Positions 49,300 through 61,235 of a DNA stretch of 64,000 nt are shown here, one piece after another. The DNA is from Tunturibacter empetritectus. GTDB taxonomy: Bacteria > Acidobacteriota > Terriglobia > Terriglobales > Acidobacteriaceae. Below the pieces are notes generated by a model. It did not search any database, was not told the origin of the DNA, and was given only the letters and a program-made list of their open reading frames with translations. The stretch is from assembly GCF_040358985.1 (NCBI RefSeq), contig NZ_CP132932.1, positions 496,001 through 560,000 of the forward strand. The letters are read 5' to 3'. The position numbers and the translations under genes are program-made. Each line of letters begins with the position of its first letter. Position 1 is the stretch's first letter.

Positions 49300-51005
49300 C
49301 CGAAACTCCAAGCCAACCTCCAAATCAACCCTGGACCTCCGCCCAAAGCCGCGCCCAGTTCGCCGCCCTCGCCCAACTGCGCTGGTGCATCTTCCGCAAC
49401 GCCTTCCGCCGCAAAGGTGGAACCGGCGAACTCATCGCCCGCATCCTCTTCGTCCCCTTCCTCGCCATCATCGCCATCTTCCCCATCCTCGGCGCAGGCA
49501 TCGGAGCACATCTTCTCGTCGTCACCAATCGCCTCGCCATGCTCTCCGCAATCACCTGGGGCGTCTTCCTGCTCTGGCAGCTCGTCGTCCTCAACATCTC
49601 CGCGCCGGGCCTCAGCTTCGACGTCAACACCATCATCCGCTTCCCCATCAGCTTCCCCCGCTACCTCCTGGCGCGCCTCTTCTTCGGCCTCCTCTCTGCG
49701 GCCAACGTCATTGGCACTCTCGCTCTCATCGCAACCGACATCGGCATCGGTATAGCCAGGCCCTCGCTCATCCCCTGGGCCACCCTCACTCTCCTCGTCT
49801 TCGCTTTGGCAAACATCTTCTTCACCCGAATGGCCACCACCTGGGTCGAGCGCTGGCTCTCCACCCGCCGCGCCAGCGAGATCTTCACCGCTCTCATCAT
49901 CTTCGGCTCCCTCGGTTTTCAGTACATCAATCTAAACTTCAACCCAGCCTTCCAACACGGCCACCACGCCAGCAAACTTCCAATCCTCATCAAAATCTTC
50001 AACCGCATTCGCCCCATCGCCGACTTCCTTCCACCCGGCCTGGCCGCCACCTCCATCGTCAGCTCTACGCAGGGACACCACCTCATCGCCATCGCATCTC
50101 TCCTCGGCCTCACCGCCTTCGGATGCCTCTTCCTGGCCATCTACGCCTGGCGTATGCATCGCGAGTTCCGCGGCGAAAATCTAAGCCAGGTCTCCCACCA
50201 ACCCACCGCAACCCGCATCTCGCCCCCGCAGCGCATCGCCGGCGCGCCGTCCGCAACGGCTCAGCCCACCCGCAGCCTCTTCAGCCTCAGCCCCATCCTT
50301 TCCGCATGTCTGCGTAAGGAGCTCCTCTACCTCCGCCGCAACACCAATCAGCTCTACGGCTTCATCGCGCCCATCTTTATGGTCTTCCTCTTCGCCAACC
50401 GCATGGGAGCCAGCGGTACCGGCGGCAGCCTCGTCTTCCCCGCCGCCGTCGCCTACTCCCTCCTCGGCGTCTCCATCCTCTCTTACAACGGCCTCGGCAT
50501 GGACGGCCCCGGCGTCCAGTTCTACTTCCTCAGCCCCACCCGCCTCCGCGACGTCTTCCTCGCAAAGAACCTCATAGGCTTCCTCCTCAGCCTTATCGAG
50601 TTCGGCCTCATCTTCGCAGTTCTCACCTTCAGCGCCGGCACTCCATCGCTCCTCATCGCCCTCGCAACCCTCTGCTGGCTCGTCTTCGCCACCTTCACCA
50701 ACGGAGCCATCGGCAATCTCCGCTCCCTCAGCGCACCAAAAAAAATCGACCTGTCGAAGATCAGCCGCAAACAGACCTCTCAACTCAGCGCTCTCATCGC
50801 ATTGGGCGTTGTTCTAGCCTGTTTCGGAATCGGCTTTGCCATCGTCCTTCTCAGCCAACACTTGGGCCAACCTTGGCTCATGATCCCCATCCTCCTCGCC
50901 CTCGCTGAGGCAGCCTTCCTCTTCTACCTCCACGTCCTCAACCGTCTCGACACCATCGCGCTGAACCATCGCGAGACCATCGCCGAAGAGCTATGCAAGA
51001 CCTAG
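49287..51005 (+). CDS. ABC-2-type transporter permease
   Basis: A 572-residue integral membrane protein. The ATG at 49287 has AGGAG 6 nt upstream and lies within the last 13 nt of the ATPase gene, so translation is coupled. Hydrophobic blocks at about 50-80, 85-105, 130-170, 195-215, 265-285, 355-425, 430-480 and 505-545 suggest ten or more helices in two halves separated by a Pro/Ala-rich loop (about 290-330). The C-terminus is LNHRETIAEELCKT. The frame continues far upstream in antisense-like sequence, which is not coding. With the ATPase it forms an exporter of unknown cargo. Confidence 0.82.
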   Translation: MAGLTETPSQPPNQPWTSAQSRAQFAALAQLRWCIFRNAFRRKGGTGELIARILFVPFLAIIAIFPILGAGIGAHLLVVTNRLAMLSAITWGVFLLWQLVVLNISAPGLSFDVNTIIRFPISFPRYLLARLFFGLLSAANVIGTLALIATDIGIGIARPSLIPWATLTLLVFALANIFFTRMATTWVERWLSTRRASEIFTALIIFGSLGFQYINLNFNPAFQHGHHASKLPILIKIFNRIRPIADFLPPGLAATSIVSSTQGHHLIAIASLLGLTAFGCLFLAIYAWRMHREFRGENLSQVSHQPTATRISPPQRIAGAPSATAQPTRSLFSLSPILSACLRKELLYLRRNTNQLYGFIAPIFMVFLFANRMGASGTGGSLVFPAAVAYSLLGVSILSYNGLGMDGPGVQFYFLSPTRLRDVFLAKNLIGFLLSLIEFGLIFAVLTFSAGTPSLLIALATLCWLVFATFTNGAIGNLRSLSAPKKIDLSKISRKQTSQLSALIALGVVLACFGIGFAIVLLSQHLGQPWLMIPILLALAEAAFLFYLHVLNRLDTIALNHRETIAEELCKT

Positions 51006-51042
51006 TGTCCTGAGTCCAGGCGAAGCCGTATTAGCCTTTGCC

Positions 51043-51130
51043 GTCATCCTGAGTGCAGCGAAGGATCCCGACGAACTCCACCTGCCCAAACCGCTCGCCC
51101 TTTTCCACCCACACGTTCAAGCCGTTGTCT
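51043..51130 (+). repeat. REP-like repeat of the GTCATCCTGAGCG family, copy 2
   Basis: Begins GTCATCCTGAGTGCAGCGAA, continues GGATCCCGAC, and stays alignable to the copy at 30150 for about 60 further bases. It starts 37 nt after the stop of the permease gene. Confidence 0.75.
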
Positions 51131-51259
51131 GTTCTTCATTTCCCAAGAAAGTTCACGACACCCGTGGCGAGACCTACGCTACACTGGCTCTCTCCGCACA
51201 CCAGCTCACCTACCGCCGCCAAACGCACCAAGTGAGTATCAGGAAGGAAAAAAGACGAG

Positions 51260-53389
51260 ATGCACCTCACGAGCCGCAGGGCAGCAGTCCTCATCGCATT
51301 CGCAACAGCAACCACCTTCGGCTCCATTCACGCCACCGCCCAAACCACACCCGAGCAGCCCGACAACTACCAATGGCTCGAAGACGTCTCCGGCGGCAAA
51401 GCCATGGCCTGGGTCAACGAAGAAAATGCCCGCTCCGCCAAAGTCCTGCAAGCCGACCCGCGATACCCCGCGCTCGCCGAAACAGCGCTCAAGGTGCTCG
51501 AATCGCCCACCCGCCTCCCAACTCCAGACTTCCGCGTCGGTGAGATCTACAACACCTGGCAGGACGCCCAGCACGTCCGCGGCATTCTTCGCAAAACCTC
51601 CCTCGACAGTTACCTCACCGACCAGCCCGACTGGCAGACCGTCATCGACTATGACGCCCTCGCCGCAAAGGACAACGAAAAATGGGTCGAGAAGGGCCTT
51701 AACTGCCTCTACCCCGGAGACGGGCTCTGCCTCGTCTCTCTCTCCGCCGGCGGCGAAGACGCAGACACACTCCGCGAGTTCGACCTCAAGACCGGAAAGT
51801 TCGTCGCAGGCGGCTTCGTCTTACCGAAGTCCAAGCAGGACGTAACCTGGGTCGATAAAGACACCCTCCTCGTAGCCCGCGACTGGGGCGAAGGCACCAT
51901 GACCCAATCCGGCTATCCCTTCGTCATCAAGCTCTGGAAGCGCGGCCAGACCCTCGACCAGGCCAAAGAAGTCTATCGAGGCACACCTACCGACGTAGAA
52001 GTCGGCGCAGCCGCAATTCACGACAGCCAGGGTCACACCGCTGTAATCCTCGACCGCGGAGTCAACTTCTTCGAGCGTGAGACCTTCCTCTACACCGACA
52101 GCGGTCCCAAAAAAGTCTTCGTGCCTGGCAAGTCGCGGACCCACGGCATGCTCGACGGCCAGCTCATCGTCGAACTCAACCAGGACTGGAAGCCCGAAGG
52201 CCACTCGAAAACCTTCCCTCAAGGCTCAGTCATTGCACTCGACCTCGAAGCCGTAAAGAAGGACCCCGTCCACCTCAAGCCCACCGTCATCTTCACTCCC
52301 ACTACTGAAGAGTTCTTTCAGGAGTCGGCCATCACCAAAGACCATCTCCTCCTCACCACGCTCGACCACGTACAAGGCCGCGCCTACCTCTACACCCACG
52401 AAGCCAACAACACCTGGACACGCAAGAAACTCGACATCCCCGACAACCTCAGCGTCAGCATCGCCACCACCAACACCTCCGACAACAAGTTCTTCCTCGA
52501 AACCACCGGCTTCCTGACGCCCTCCTCCCTCCTTCTCGGCGACGCCGCATCGACGAGTCTAAAGTCCGCCAAAACTCTCCCCGCCCAGTTCGACGCCTCC
52601 AATCTCATCGTCGAGCAACTCCAGGCCACCTCCAAAGACGGAACCAAAGTCCCCTACTTCCTCGTCCGCCACAAAGACATCAAGTACGACGGCTCGAACC
52701 CCACCCTCATGAACGCCTACGGAGGCTTTCAGGTCTCCATGACGCCCCTCTACAATCCCATCCTCGGCAAGCTCTGGCTTGAGCGAGGCGGCACCTTCGT
52801 CCTCGCCAACATCCGCGGCGGCGGCGAGTTCGGCCCCGCCTGGCACGACGCCGGCCTCAAGACCCACCGCCAGCGCATCTACGACGACTTCGCCTCCGTC
52901 GGCCAGGACCTCTTCACCCGCAAGATCACCTCACCCCGCCGCCTCGGCATCGTAGGCGGCTCCAACGGCGGCCTCCTCATGGGCGTCGAGTTCACCCAGC
53001 ATCCCGAGATGTGGAACGCCGTCGTCATCCAGGTCCCCCTGCTCGACATGATCCGCTTCGAGCACATCGCCGCCGGAGCCTCCTGGGTCGGCGAGTACGG
53101 CACCGTCACCATCCCAGATGAGCGAAAGTTCCTCGCCCACATCTCCCCCTACAATCAACTAAACCCCAACACCAACTACCCCGAGCCGCTCATCTTCACT
53201 ACGACCAAAGATGACCGCGTCGGCCCCGTCCACGCCCGCAAATTCGCCGCCCGCCTCGAAGAGTTTCACAAGCCTTTCTTCTACGACGAGATCGTCGAAG
53301 GCGGTCACGCCGCCGGAGCCAACCTCAAAGAACAAGCCAACACTCGCGCCGAACAATACACCTACCTAACCCGAAAACTCATGGACTAG
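51260..53389 (+). CDS. Exported prolyl oligopeptidase (S9A)
   Basis: A 709-residue serine peptidase of clan SC that cleaves short peptides after proline. It has an N-terminal signal peptide (RRAAVLIAFATATTFGSIHATAQ) and then a beta-propeller part starting NYQWLEDVSGGKAMAWVNEEN. The alpha/beta-hydrolase domain follows, with the nucleophile in GGSNGGLLMG (Ser568), the Asp in KDDRVGPVHARKF (about 651-652) and the His in GGHAAG (His683). Export to the periplasm distinguishes it from cytosolic POP. AGGAAGG lies upstream of the ATG at 51260. It is monocistronic. Confidence 0.9.
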   Translation: MHLTSRRAAVLIAFATATTFGSIHATAQTTPEQPDNYQWLEDVSGGKAMAWVNEENARSAKVLQADPRYPALAETALKVLESPTRLPTPDFRVGEIYNTWQDAQHVRGILRKTSLDSYLTDQPDWQTVIDYDALAAKDNEKWVEKGLNCLYPGDGLCLVSLSAGGEDADTLREFDLKTGKFVAGGFVLPKSKQDVTWVDKDTLLVARDWGEGTMTQSGYPFVIKLWKRGQTLDQAKEVYRGTPTDVEVGAAAIHDSQGHTAVILDRGVNFFERETFLYTDSGPKKVFVPGKSRTHGMLDGQLIVELNQDWKPEGHSKTFPQGSVIALDLEAVKKDPVHLKPTVIFTPTTEEFFQESAITKDHLLLTTLDHVQGRAYLYTHEANNTWTRKKLDIPDNLSVSIATTNTSDNKFFLETTGFLTPSSLLLGDAASTSLKSAKTLPAQFDASNLIVEQLQATSKDGTKVPYFLVRHKDIKYDGSNPTLMNAYGGFQVSMTPLYNPILGKLWLERGGTFVLANIRGGGEFGPAWHDAGLKTHRQRIYDDFASVGQDLFTRKITSPRRLGIVGGSNGGLLMGVEFTQHPEMWNAVVIQVPLLDMIRFEHIAAGASWVGEYGTVTIPDERKFLAHISPYNQLNPNTNYPEPLIFTTTKDDRVGPVHARKFAARLEEFHKPFFYDEIVEGGHAAGANLKEQANTRAEQYTYLTRKLMD

Positions 53390-53438
53390 GAAGCATGGAC
53401 CGCGGAAGATGGCTCGCGACCAACGGGAGCGCCAACCG

Positions 53439-53498
53439 AAGGGGTATACAAGTCACGAAGTGACCGCCCCACGCGTAGTGGGCCCGTCCGGCAGGACA
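53439..53498 (+). repeat. Dispersed palindromic repeat, copy 3
   Basis: A shorter copy of the element at 28321 and 31782: GTCAC-GAA-GTGAC, GCCCCAC-GCGT-AGTGGGC and CCGTCCGGCAGGACA in the same orientation. It fills the gap between the prolyl oligopeptidase and the convergent pgeF gene. Confidence 0.85.
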
Positions 53499-53513
53499 GA
53501 GCGCCTTTCGCAC

Positions 53514-54365
53514 CTACCCAGCCACACCCACCACGCTCAACATCCTCCCCGCAACACCCTTCTCCCCACGATGCGAAAAGTACTTCATCTCCCCCACCGG
53601 ATCCACCGCACAAGCCGTACACTCACCCACCACGGTGATCCGCTCCTCCCCTACACCAGCCTCCACCAACTGCCTGCGATTAGCCTCCCAAAGATCCAGA
53701 TACAGTTTCCCCTCCTCCTCCGCGGCACCCACCCGAAAAAGCTCCTCCCCATACCCAAATCGCTCCCCAAACTCCCGGCGCACCTCCCCACCCACCGAGT
53801 AGCAGCAAGCCCCGATACTCGGCCCCACCGCCGCCTCCAGGTCCTCCACCCGCGACCCATACTCCGCCACCATCATCGCCACCCCGCGCTCCACAATCTT
53901 CGCCACCGTACCCCGCCACCCCGCATGAAACGCCCCCACCGCCCTCTTCTCCCGATCCACCACCAGCACCGGAACGCAATCCGCCGTCCCCACCCCCAGC
54001 AGCACGCCCGACACATTCGTAATCAACCCATCCCCCTCCAGCACCGCCCTCCCCTCCGCAGTCTGCAGCCTCCCTTCCAGCGCCCCGTCCCCCTCCCGAA
54101 CCCCCAGCACAACATCTGAGTGAATCTGCCTCAATCCCACCAGCAACGAACCACGTCCCTGCACCAGATCACCATCAACACACCGCACAAAACGCACCCG
54201 ATTTTCCACCACCGAAACCGCCTCATCCTCCTTCGTCCACCCCAGATTCAGCGTTTTTCCCCCATAAACCGAAGAAACACCCCCACCCCGCGTACTGAAC
54301 CCATGCCGCAACCACCCCAGCCCCTCCCACGCCTCAACCCGCACCACCTCAATCTGCTCACTCAC
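53514..54365 (-). CDS. pgeF: Peptidoglycan editing factor PgeF (laccase-domain)
   Basis: A 283-residue protein of the YfiH/DUF152 family, a cytosolic amidase-like enzyme that removes L-Ser-containing UDP-MurNAc errors in E. coli; relatives have purine-nucleosidase or polyphenol oxidase activities. The metal site residues are visible: His in LRQIHSDVVLG, Cys in TADCVPVLVVD and His in FHAGWRGTV. I chose the GTG at 54365, with AAAGGAG 6 nt upstream, over the ATG at 54392. It is convergent with the prolyl oligopeptidase gene and divergent from aroDE. A role in wall editing fits the nearby dcw cluster, but it is not in the operon. Confidence 0.88.
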   Translation of the reverse strand: MSEQIEVVRVEAWEGLGWLRHGFSTRGGGVSSVYGGKTLNLGWTKEDEAVSVVENRVRFVRCVDGDLVQGRGSLLVGLRQIHSDVVLGVREGDGALEGRLQTAEGRAVLEGDGLITNVSGVLLGVGTADCVPVLVVDREKRAVGAFHAGWRGTVAKIVERGVAMMVAEYGSRVEDLEAAVGPSIGACCYSVGGEVRREFGERFGYGEELFRVGAAEEEGKLYLDLWEANRRQLVEAGVGEERITVVGECTACAVDPVGEMKYFSHRGEKGVAGRMLSVVGVAG

Positions 54366-54600
54366 GCTAACTCCTTTATTTTGAGCGCCCATAACCCTAA
54401 CGCACTCCTGGCAGTACCCGCTAGCAGGCGTCCCTGATCCCTAATGTTATCGCCGCCGATTCCATAAAACCCTTTCCGGTAACATTCCTCAATCCACAGA
54501 GTCTATTTTTAGTACCGCAACGAGGGTTACAGCATCAAAAAGACGGTAACAGCTGATGATGCAGGGGCACCAACTAACCCCCTTCTGTTGCAACAAAAAT

Positions 54601-54629
54601 TTGCATCCTTCCCCGCGGGTCTGTAATAT
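54601..54629 (+). promoter_or_regulatory. Sigma70-type promoter of aroDE
   Basis: -35 TTGCAT (54601-54606) and -10 TAATAT (54624-54629) with an ideal 17-bp spacer. Transcription would begin near 54636, only about 9 nt before the ATG at 54645, leaving little room for a Shine-Dalgarno; none is visible. Confidence 0.75.
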
Positions 54630-54644
54630 ACCGCGATTGTAGAC

Positions 54645-56237
54645 ATGAGAGTGAATGTGCCCACCGTAGCCCCCCAATTTATTCGTTCCCGTATCAGTAA
54701 AGTCTGCGTGCCCATCATCGGCGCCACGCCTGCCGAGATGCTTGAAAAAGCCAGCGCCGTCGCCAAAGAAACTCCTTTCCTCGAGTTTCGCCTCGACTAC
54801 CTGGAGAAGCCTCTCCTCGCCCTGCCAAAGCTAAAGCACTTCCTCAGTGAAAATACCGCTGTCACTGCTATCGCGACCTGCCGCCGCGCCGCCAACGGCG
54901 GCAAATTCTCCGGCAATCTCGCCGCAGAGATGGAGATTCTCTCCAAAGCTGGAACCTCCGGTTTCCACATCGTCGATCTTGAACTCGAATCCGCTGAGAG
55001 TCTGAAGAAAGGCGAGCTTCAGAAGCTTCGCGAGACTGGCGTTGCGCTCATTGTTAGCCACCACGACTTCACCGCAACCAAAGATCTCGACGGCGTCTTC
55101 AAACGCATCGAACCCTTCCGCCCCGACTTCATCAAAATCGTCCCCACGGCCAAATCGCTCACCGACAACGTCACCCTCATGCGCTTCATTGAGCGTATGG
55201 ACGATCACTCCAACATCGTCGGCGTCTGTATGGGCGATGCCGGCATCATCTCGCGCGTCCTCGGACTCCGCGCCGGCTCTGCCTTTACCTTCGCCGCAGC
55301 CACCGCTGGCGAAGAGACTGCCCCCGGCCAGATCGCCGCCCGCACACTCATCGAAACCTATCGCATCGATCAAGTGGACGCAGCCACCAAGGTCTATGGC
55401 GTCGCCGGAAACCCTATCCGCAGCTCACTCTCTCCCATCATGATGAACACGGCCTTTCGCCGCGAGACCGTCAACGCCGTCTATCTCGCGCTTCAGGCCA
55501 ACAAACTCTCCGACCTGCTCAAGCTCGTCCACGAGATCCCCATCCAAGGCCTCAGCGTCACCATGCCGCTCAAGCAGGAGATCATGTCGCATCTCGAGAA
55601 GACAGATCCCCTCTCGGCCAAGATCGGTGCCTGCAACACCGTGCTGCGTCAGGACGGCAAGCTCTACGGCTTCAACACCGACGTCGCCGGCATCACGGGC
55701 CCCATTGAGAAGCGGATGTCTCTTCGCGGAGCAAAGGCCCTTGTCCTCGGGGCCGGCGGAGCTGCTCGCGCTGCAGTCTTTGGGATGCGCGATAAGGGAG
55801 CAGACGTCTTCATCCTCAATCGCACCGCCGAAACAGCGCAGAAGCTGGCAAGGCAGTCCGGTTCGAAGACCATCAAGAAGGATGCCCTCGCCAAGACCAC
55901 CTTCGACGTCATCGTCAATGCGACTCCCATCGGCATGACCGGCATCAAGGGCGCGCCGGTCCTCGAAGCGGCAGACCTCAACACCAAACTGGTATTTGAT
56001 CTCGTCTACAACCCGCTCGAAACGCCACTGCTTCGTCTCGCGCGCCAACACAGCATCCCCATCATCACCGGCATCGAGATGTTCGTACAGCAGGGAGCGC
56101 GCCAGTTCGAGATCTTCACCGGCAAGCCTGCGCCGGAAGAGGAGATGCTGCGCGTCGTCATCCACGCTCTACGCCAGCAGGCCGAGTCTGCTGCAGAGAC
56201 ACCGGCACCTACTGCCAAAACGAAAAAAGCTTCCTGA
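54645..56237 (+). CDS. aroDE: Fused 3-dehydroquinate dehydratase/shikimate dehydrogenase
   Basis: A two-domain shikimate-pathway enzyme. Residues about 20-235 are a type I dehydroquinate dehydratase (EFRLDYLEKPL, SHHDF with the catalytic His, and DFIKIVPTAKSLTDN with the Schiff-base Lys). Residues about 250-510 are a shikimate dehydrogenase (YGVAGNPIRSSLSPIMMN, GLSVTMPLKQEI with the catalytic Lys, GFNTDVAGI with catalytic Asp, and the NADP motif VLGAGGAARAA plus NRTAETA). The same fusion is known from plants, Chlamydiae and some Planctomycetes. The C-terminal tail is Ala/Lys-rich. It is preceded by a promoter with a very short leader and followed by a terminator. Confidence 0.94.
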   Translation: MRVNVPTVAPQFIRSRISKVCVPIIGATPAEMLEKASAVAKETPFLEFRLDYLEKPLLALPKLKHFLSENTAVTAIATCRRAANGGKFSGNLAAEMEILSKAGTSGFHIVDLELESAESLKKGELQKLRETGVALIVSHHDFTATKDLDGVFKRIEPFRPDFIKIVPTAKSLTDNVTLMRFIERMDDHSNIVGVCMGDAGIISRVLGLRAGSAFTFAAATAGEETAPGQIAARTLIETYRIDQVDAATKVYGVAGNPIRSSLSPIMMNTAFRRETVNAVYLALQANKLSDLLKLVHEIPIQGLSVTMPLKQEIMSHLEKTDPLSAKIGACNTVLRQDGKLYGFNTDVAGITGPIEKRMSLRGAKALVLGAGGAARAAVFGMRDKGADVFILNRTAETAQKLARQSGSKTIKKDALAKTTFDVIVNATPIGMTGIKGAPVLEAADLNTKLVFDLVYNPLETPLLRLARQHSIPIITGIEMFVQQGARQFEIFTGKPAPEEEMLRVVIHALRQQAESAAETPAPTAKTKKAS

Positions 56238-56264
56238 TTGGACTGCTGCACAGGAAAAAAATGG

Positions 56265-56289
56265 AACCCCGGCGATCCCGGGGTTTTCC
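56265..56289 (+). terminator. Intrinsic terminator of aroDE
   Basis: AACCCCGG-CGATC-CCGGGGTT followed by TTCCC, 28 nt past the stop. A strong 8-bp stem with only a short T run. Confidence 0.8.
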
Positions 56290-56457
56290 CTGTCTTTGCT
56301 GGTGTTTTCGAGGGGTGTTTTAGAATTTCGCGTGTTTTCGTGTGGTGATTTTGTAGTGTGATCGTGGTGAGATGCGTGGTGGACGTGGCTCCCAAACAGC
56401 GTTCTCGGGGAACCTCAAAAATACGCCAAGATTTTTGATTATTTTTTCTAAAACAAA

Positions 56458-56483
56458 GGAGCCGCCTCGATCGAGGCGGCTCC
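56458..56483 (-). terminator. Intrinsic terminator of the ATP synthase operon
   Basis: A perfect 26-base palindrome with arms GGAGCCGCCTCGA / TCGAGGCGGCTCC, followed on the minus strand by TTTGTTTTAG. It lies 27 nt past the atpC stop. Confidence 0.9.
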
Positions 56484-56509
56484 TGATGGCTTGAGGACAG
56501 CAGACGGGC

Positions 56510-56941
56510 TTAGCTGCTCTTACCCTGCGCTGAAGCGAGCTTCTCCTCAGCCTTCCGGGTAACCGCATTGGCTTCGTCGTACTTCGCACCGTCGTCACCA
56601 GCCTCGTTCCAAAGCTTCTGACCCTCTTGAAGCTCCTTCTGGGCCTCGGCGGTGTCAATCTCGTTGGGGTGCAGCGCGGTCTCCGCCAAGATCGTCACAC
56701 GCTCCGGCAGCACCTCCACGAAGCCCCAGGCTACGAAAAACTTCTGATCGCCTGAGCTGCCACCATGTAAGCGCACCTCGCCCGCACCAAGCTCTGCGAG
56801 CAGGGGCGCCGCACCATAGAGCGCCTCCAGATATCCCGACATCGACGGCAACTCCACCGCCTCTGCCGTCGCATCCAGCAGAACACGGTCGGGAGTGACC
56901 AGCCGAACGCTGAGAAGACCAGATTGTTGTGTCTCTGCCAT
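56510..56941 (-). CDS. atpC: ATP synthase epsilon subunit
   Basis: The last gene of the atp operon, encoding the regulatory subunit of the F1 central stalk. I choose the ATG at 56941 (AAAGGA 4-5 nt upstream) over 56953. The 143-residue product has the N-terminal beta-sandwich (LLSVRLVTPDRVLLDATAEAVELPSMSGYLEALYGAAPLLAELGAG type pattern: positions about 8-50) and the C-terminal helical hairpin (EIDTAEAQKELQEGQKLW ... KLASAQGKSS). Gly in SGYLEALY is in the normal loop. It lies 103 nt after atpD across an inverted-repeat region. Confidence 0.92.
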   Translation of the reverse strand: MAETQQSGLLSVRLVTPDRVLLDATAEAVELPSMSGYLEALYGAAPLLAELGAGEVRLHGGSSGDQKFFVAWGFVEVLPERVTILAETALHPNEIDTAEAQKELQEGQKLWNEAGDDGAKYDEANAVTRKAEEKLASAQGKSS

Positions 56942-56953
56942 GTTTCCTTTCAT

Positions 56954-57041
56954 AGCGAGTCAGCAAGTTAGCGAAAACTGGTCAGCTGACTTGCTGTTTT
57001 CTCTGCTAACTCGCTGACTTGCTGCACTTCGCTGACTCGCT
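56954..57041 (-). repeat. Inverted heptamer repeats between atpD and atpC
   Basis: AGCGAGTCAGC (56954-56964) is a perfect complement of GCTGACTCGCT (57031-57041), and the interior repeats CTGACTTGCTG and CTAACTCGCTGACTTGCTG with small changes. The RNA would fold as a long cruciform-like stem covering most of the gap and ending near the atpC start. Confidence 0.8.
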
Positions 57042-57044
57042 GCT

Positions 57045-58499
<1,455 letters not shown>

Positions 58500-58518
58500 T
58501 TATTGCAGCCGTCTGTGC

Positions 58519-59610
58519 TTAGAGAGCAGCCGCGCCACTCACAATCTCAATAATTTCCTTGGTAATTGCTGCCTGACGTACGCGGTTCATGGTGAGGCTC
58601 AGGCTGTCGATCAGGTCGCCTGCGTTCTTGGTCGCAGCATCGGTTGCCGTCATACGCGCTGCGTGTTCTGCAGCGGTGGACTCGAGCAATGCATGAAAGA
58701 TCACTGTCGTCACATAACGCGGCATCAGGTGACGGAAGAGTCTCTCCGGCGATTGGTCGAAGATGTAATCGACATCGGCGGTGCCAAACTTCTTGGCTTC
58801 TTCTTCCATCTCGCTGGCTTCGGGTACATGAACGCTGATGCCTTCCGACTGCGCTGCCTTAACAGCCGCATCGCGCTCTTCCTGGGTCGGCTCCTGAGAA
58901 GACTCAACGTTGTGAGCTCCAAGCTCGACAATCGGCAGCAACTTTTCTACAACGATTCTCTGCTGCAGCACAGATTTGAACTCGTTGTAGACGAGATAGA
59001 CAGAGTCAATCTCCGACCGTTCGTAACGTTCGATGATGGAGTGCGCCAGCTTGGAGACAGCTTCAAATTCGGTCTTGACGAGAAGGTCCGGATGCTCCGC
59101 TGCAACTTCGATCTGTGCTGCGCGATGGCGAATCGTATCGTAGTGTATTGCGAGATCGTTGTCGTAGTGCTCTTCTGTCTTCTCGTAGTTCGCCGCTGGA
59201 AACTTCCTCTTGTAAAAGCCAATCGCCTTTTTCCCAATGGGCTCAAGGTCGATGTTCTGTCCTCTCGCCACGCGAGCGTCGATGAACTTCTGCGCTGCTT
59301 TGCCAACGTTCGAGTTGAAGCCGCCTGCAAATCCCTTATCGCCTGCGATCACGACGACGAGTACGTTCTTCTCTTCGCGCTCAATCAGCAGGGGATGAAG
59401 AATCTCGCCGGTCTGCTCGTTGTAGATATCGGTGCGGCGCACCAGAGACTCCAGCACGTTGATCAGCATCTGGGCGTAGGGTCGTGCCTGCATGGCACGC
59501 TCCTGCGCACGGCGCAGCTTAGCCGCCGAGACCATCTTCATGGCCTTCGTGATCTGCCGCGTGTTCTTCACACTGCGGATGCGACGACGTAAATCGAGTA
59601 CGTTTGCCAT
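58519..59610 (-). CDS. atpG: ATP synthase gamma subunit, extended
   Basis: The F1 rotor shaft. The N-terminal coiled-coil helix (LDLRRRIRSVKNTRQITKAMKMVSAAKL) and the C-terminal helix (MTATDAATKNAGDLIDSL ... LTMNRVRQAAITKEIIEIVSGA) are canonical. The 363-residue length exceeds the usual roughly 290 by about 70. The excess is mostly an acidic insertion (about 240-285, VESSQEPTQEERDAAVKAAQ and VPEASEMEEEAKKFG) just before VDYIFDQSPERLF. The insertion lies in the Rossmann-like globular part facing the foot of F1. Gap to atpD is 31 nt. Confidence 0.94.
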   Translation of the reverse strand: MANVLDLRRRIRSVKNTRQITKAMKMVSAAKLRRAQERAMQARPYAQMLINVLESLVRRTDIYNEQTGEILHPLLIEREEKNVLVVVIAGDKGFAGGFNSNVGKAAQKFIDARVARGQNIDLEPIGKKAIGFYKRKFPAANYEKTEEHYDNDLAIHYDTIRHRAAQIEVAAEHPDLLVKTEFEAVSKLAHSIIERYERSEIDSVYLVYNEFKSVLQQRIVVEKLLPIVELGAHNVESSQEPTQEERDAAVKAAQSEGISVHVPEASEMEEEAKKFGTADVDYIFDQSPERLFRHLMPRYVTTVIFHALLESTAAEHAARMTATDAATKNAGDLIDSLSLTMNRVRQAAITKEIIEIVSGAAAL

Positions 59611-59613
59611 GGT

Positions 59614-61182
<1,569 letters not shown>

Positions 61183-61235
61183 CTACTCGATTCGTGTCAA
61201 ACCTTCAAAAACTTAGCGCCGTCGCCGGCAAGACT

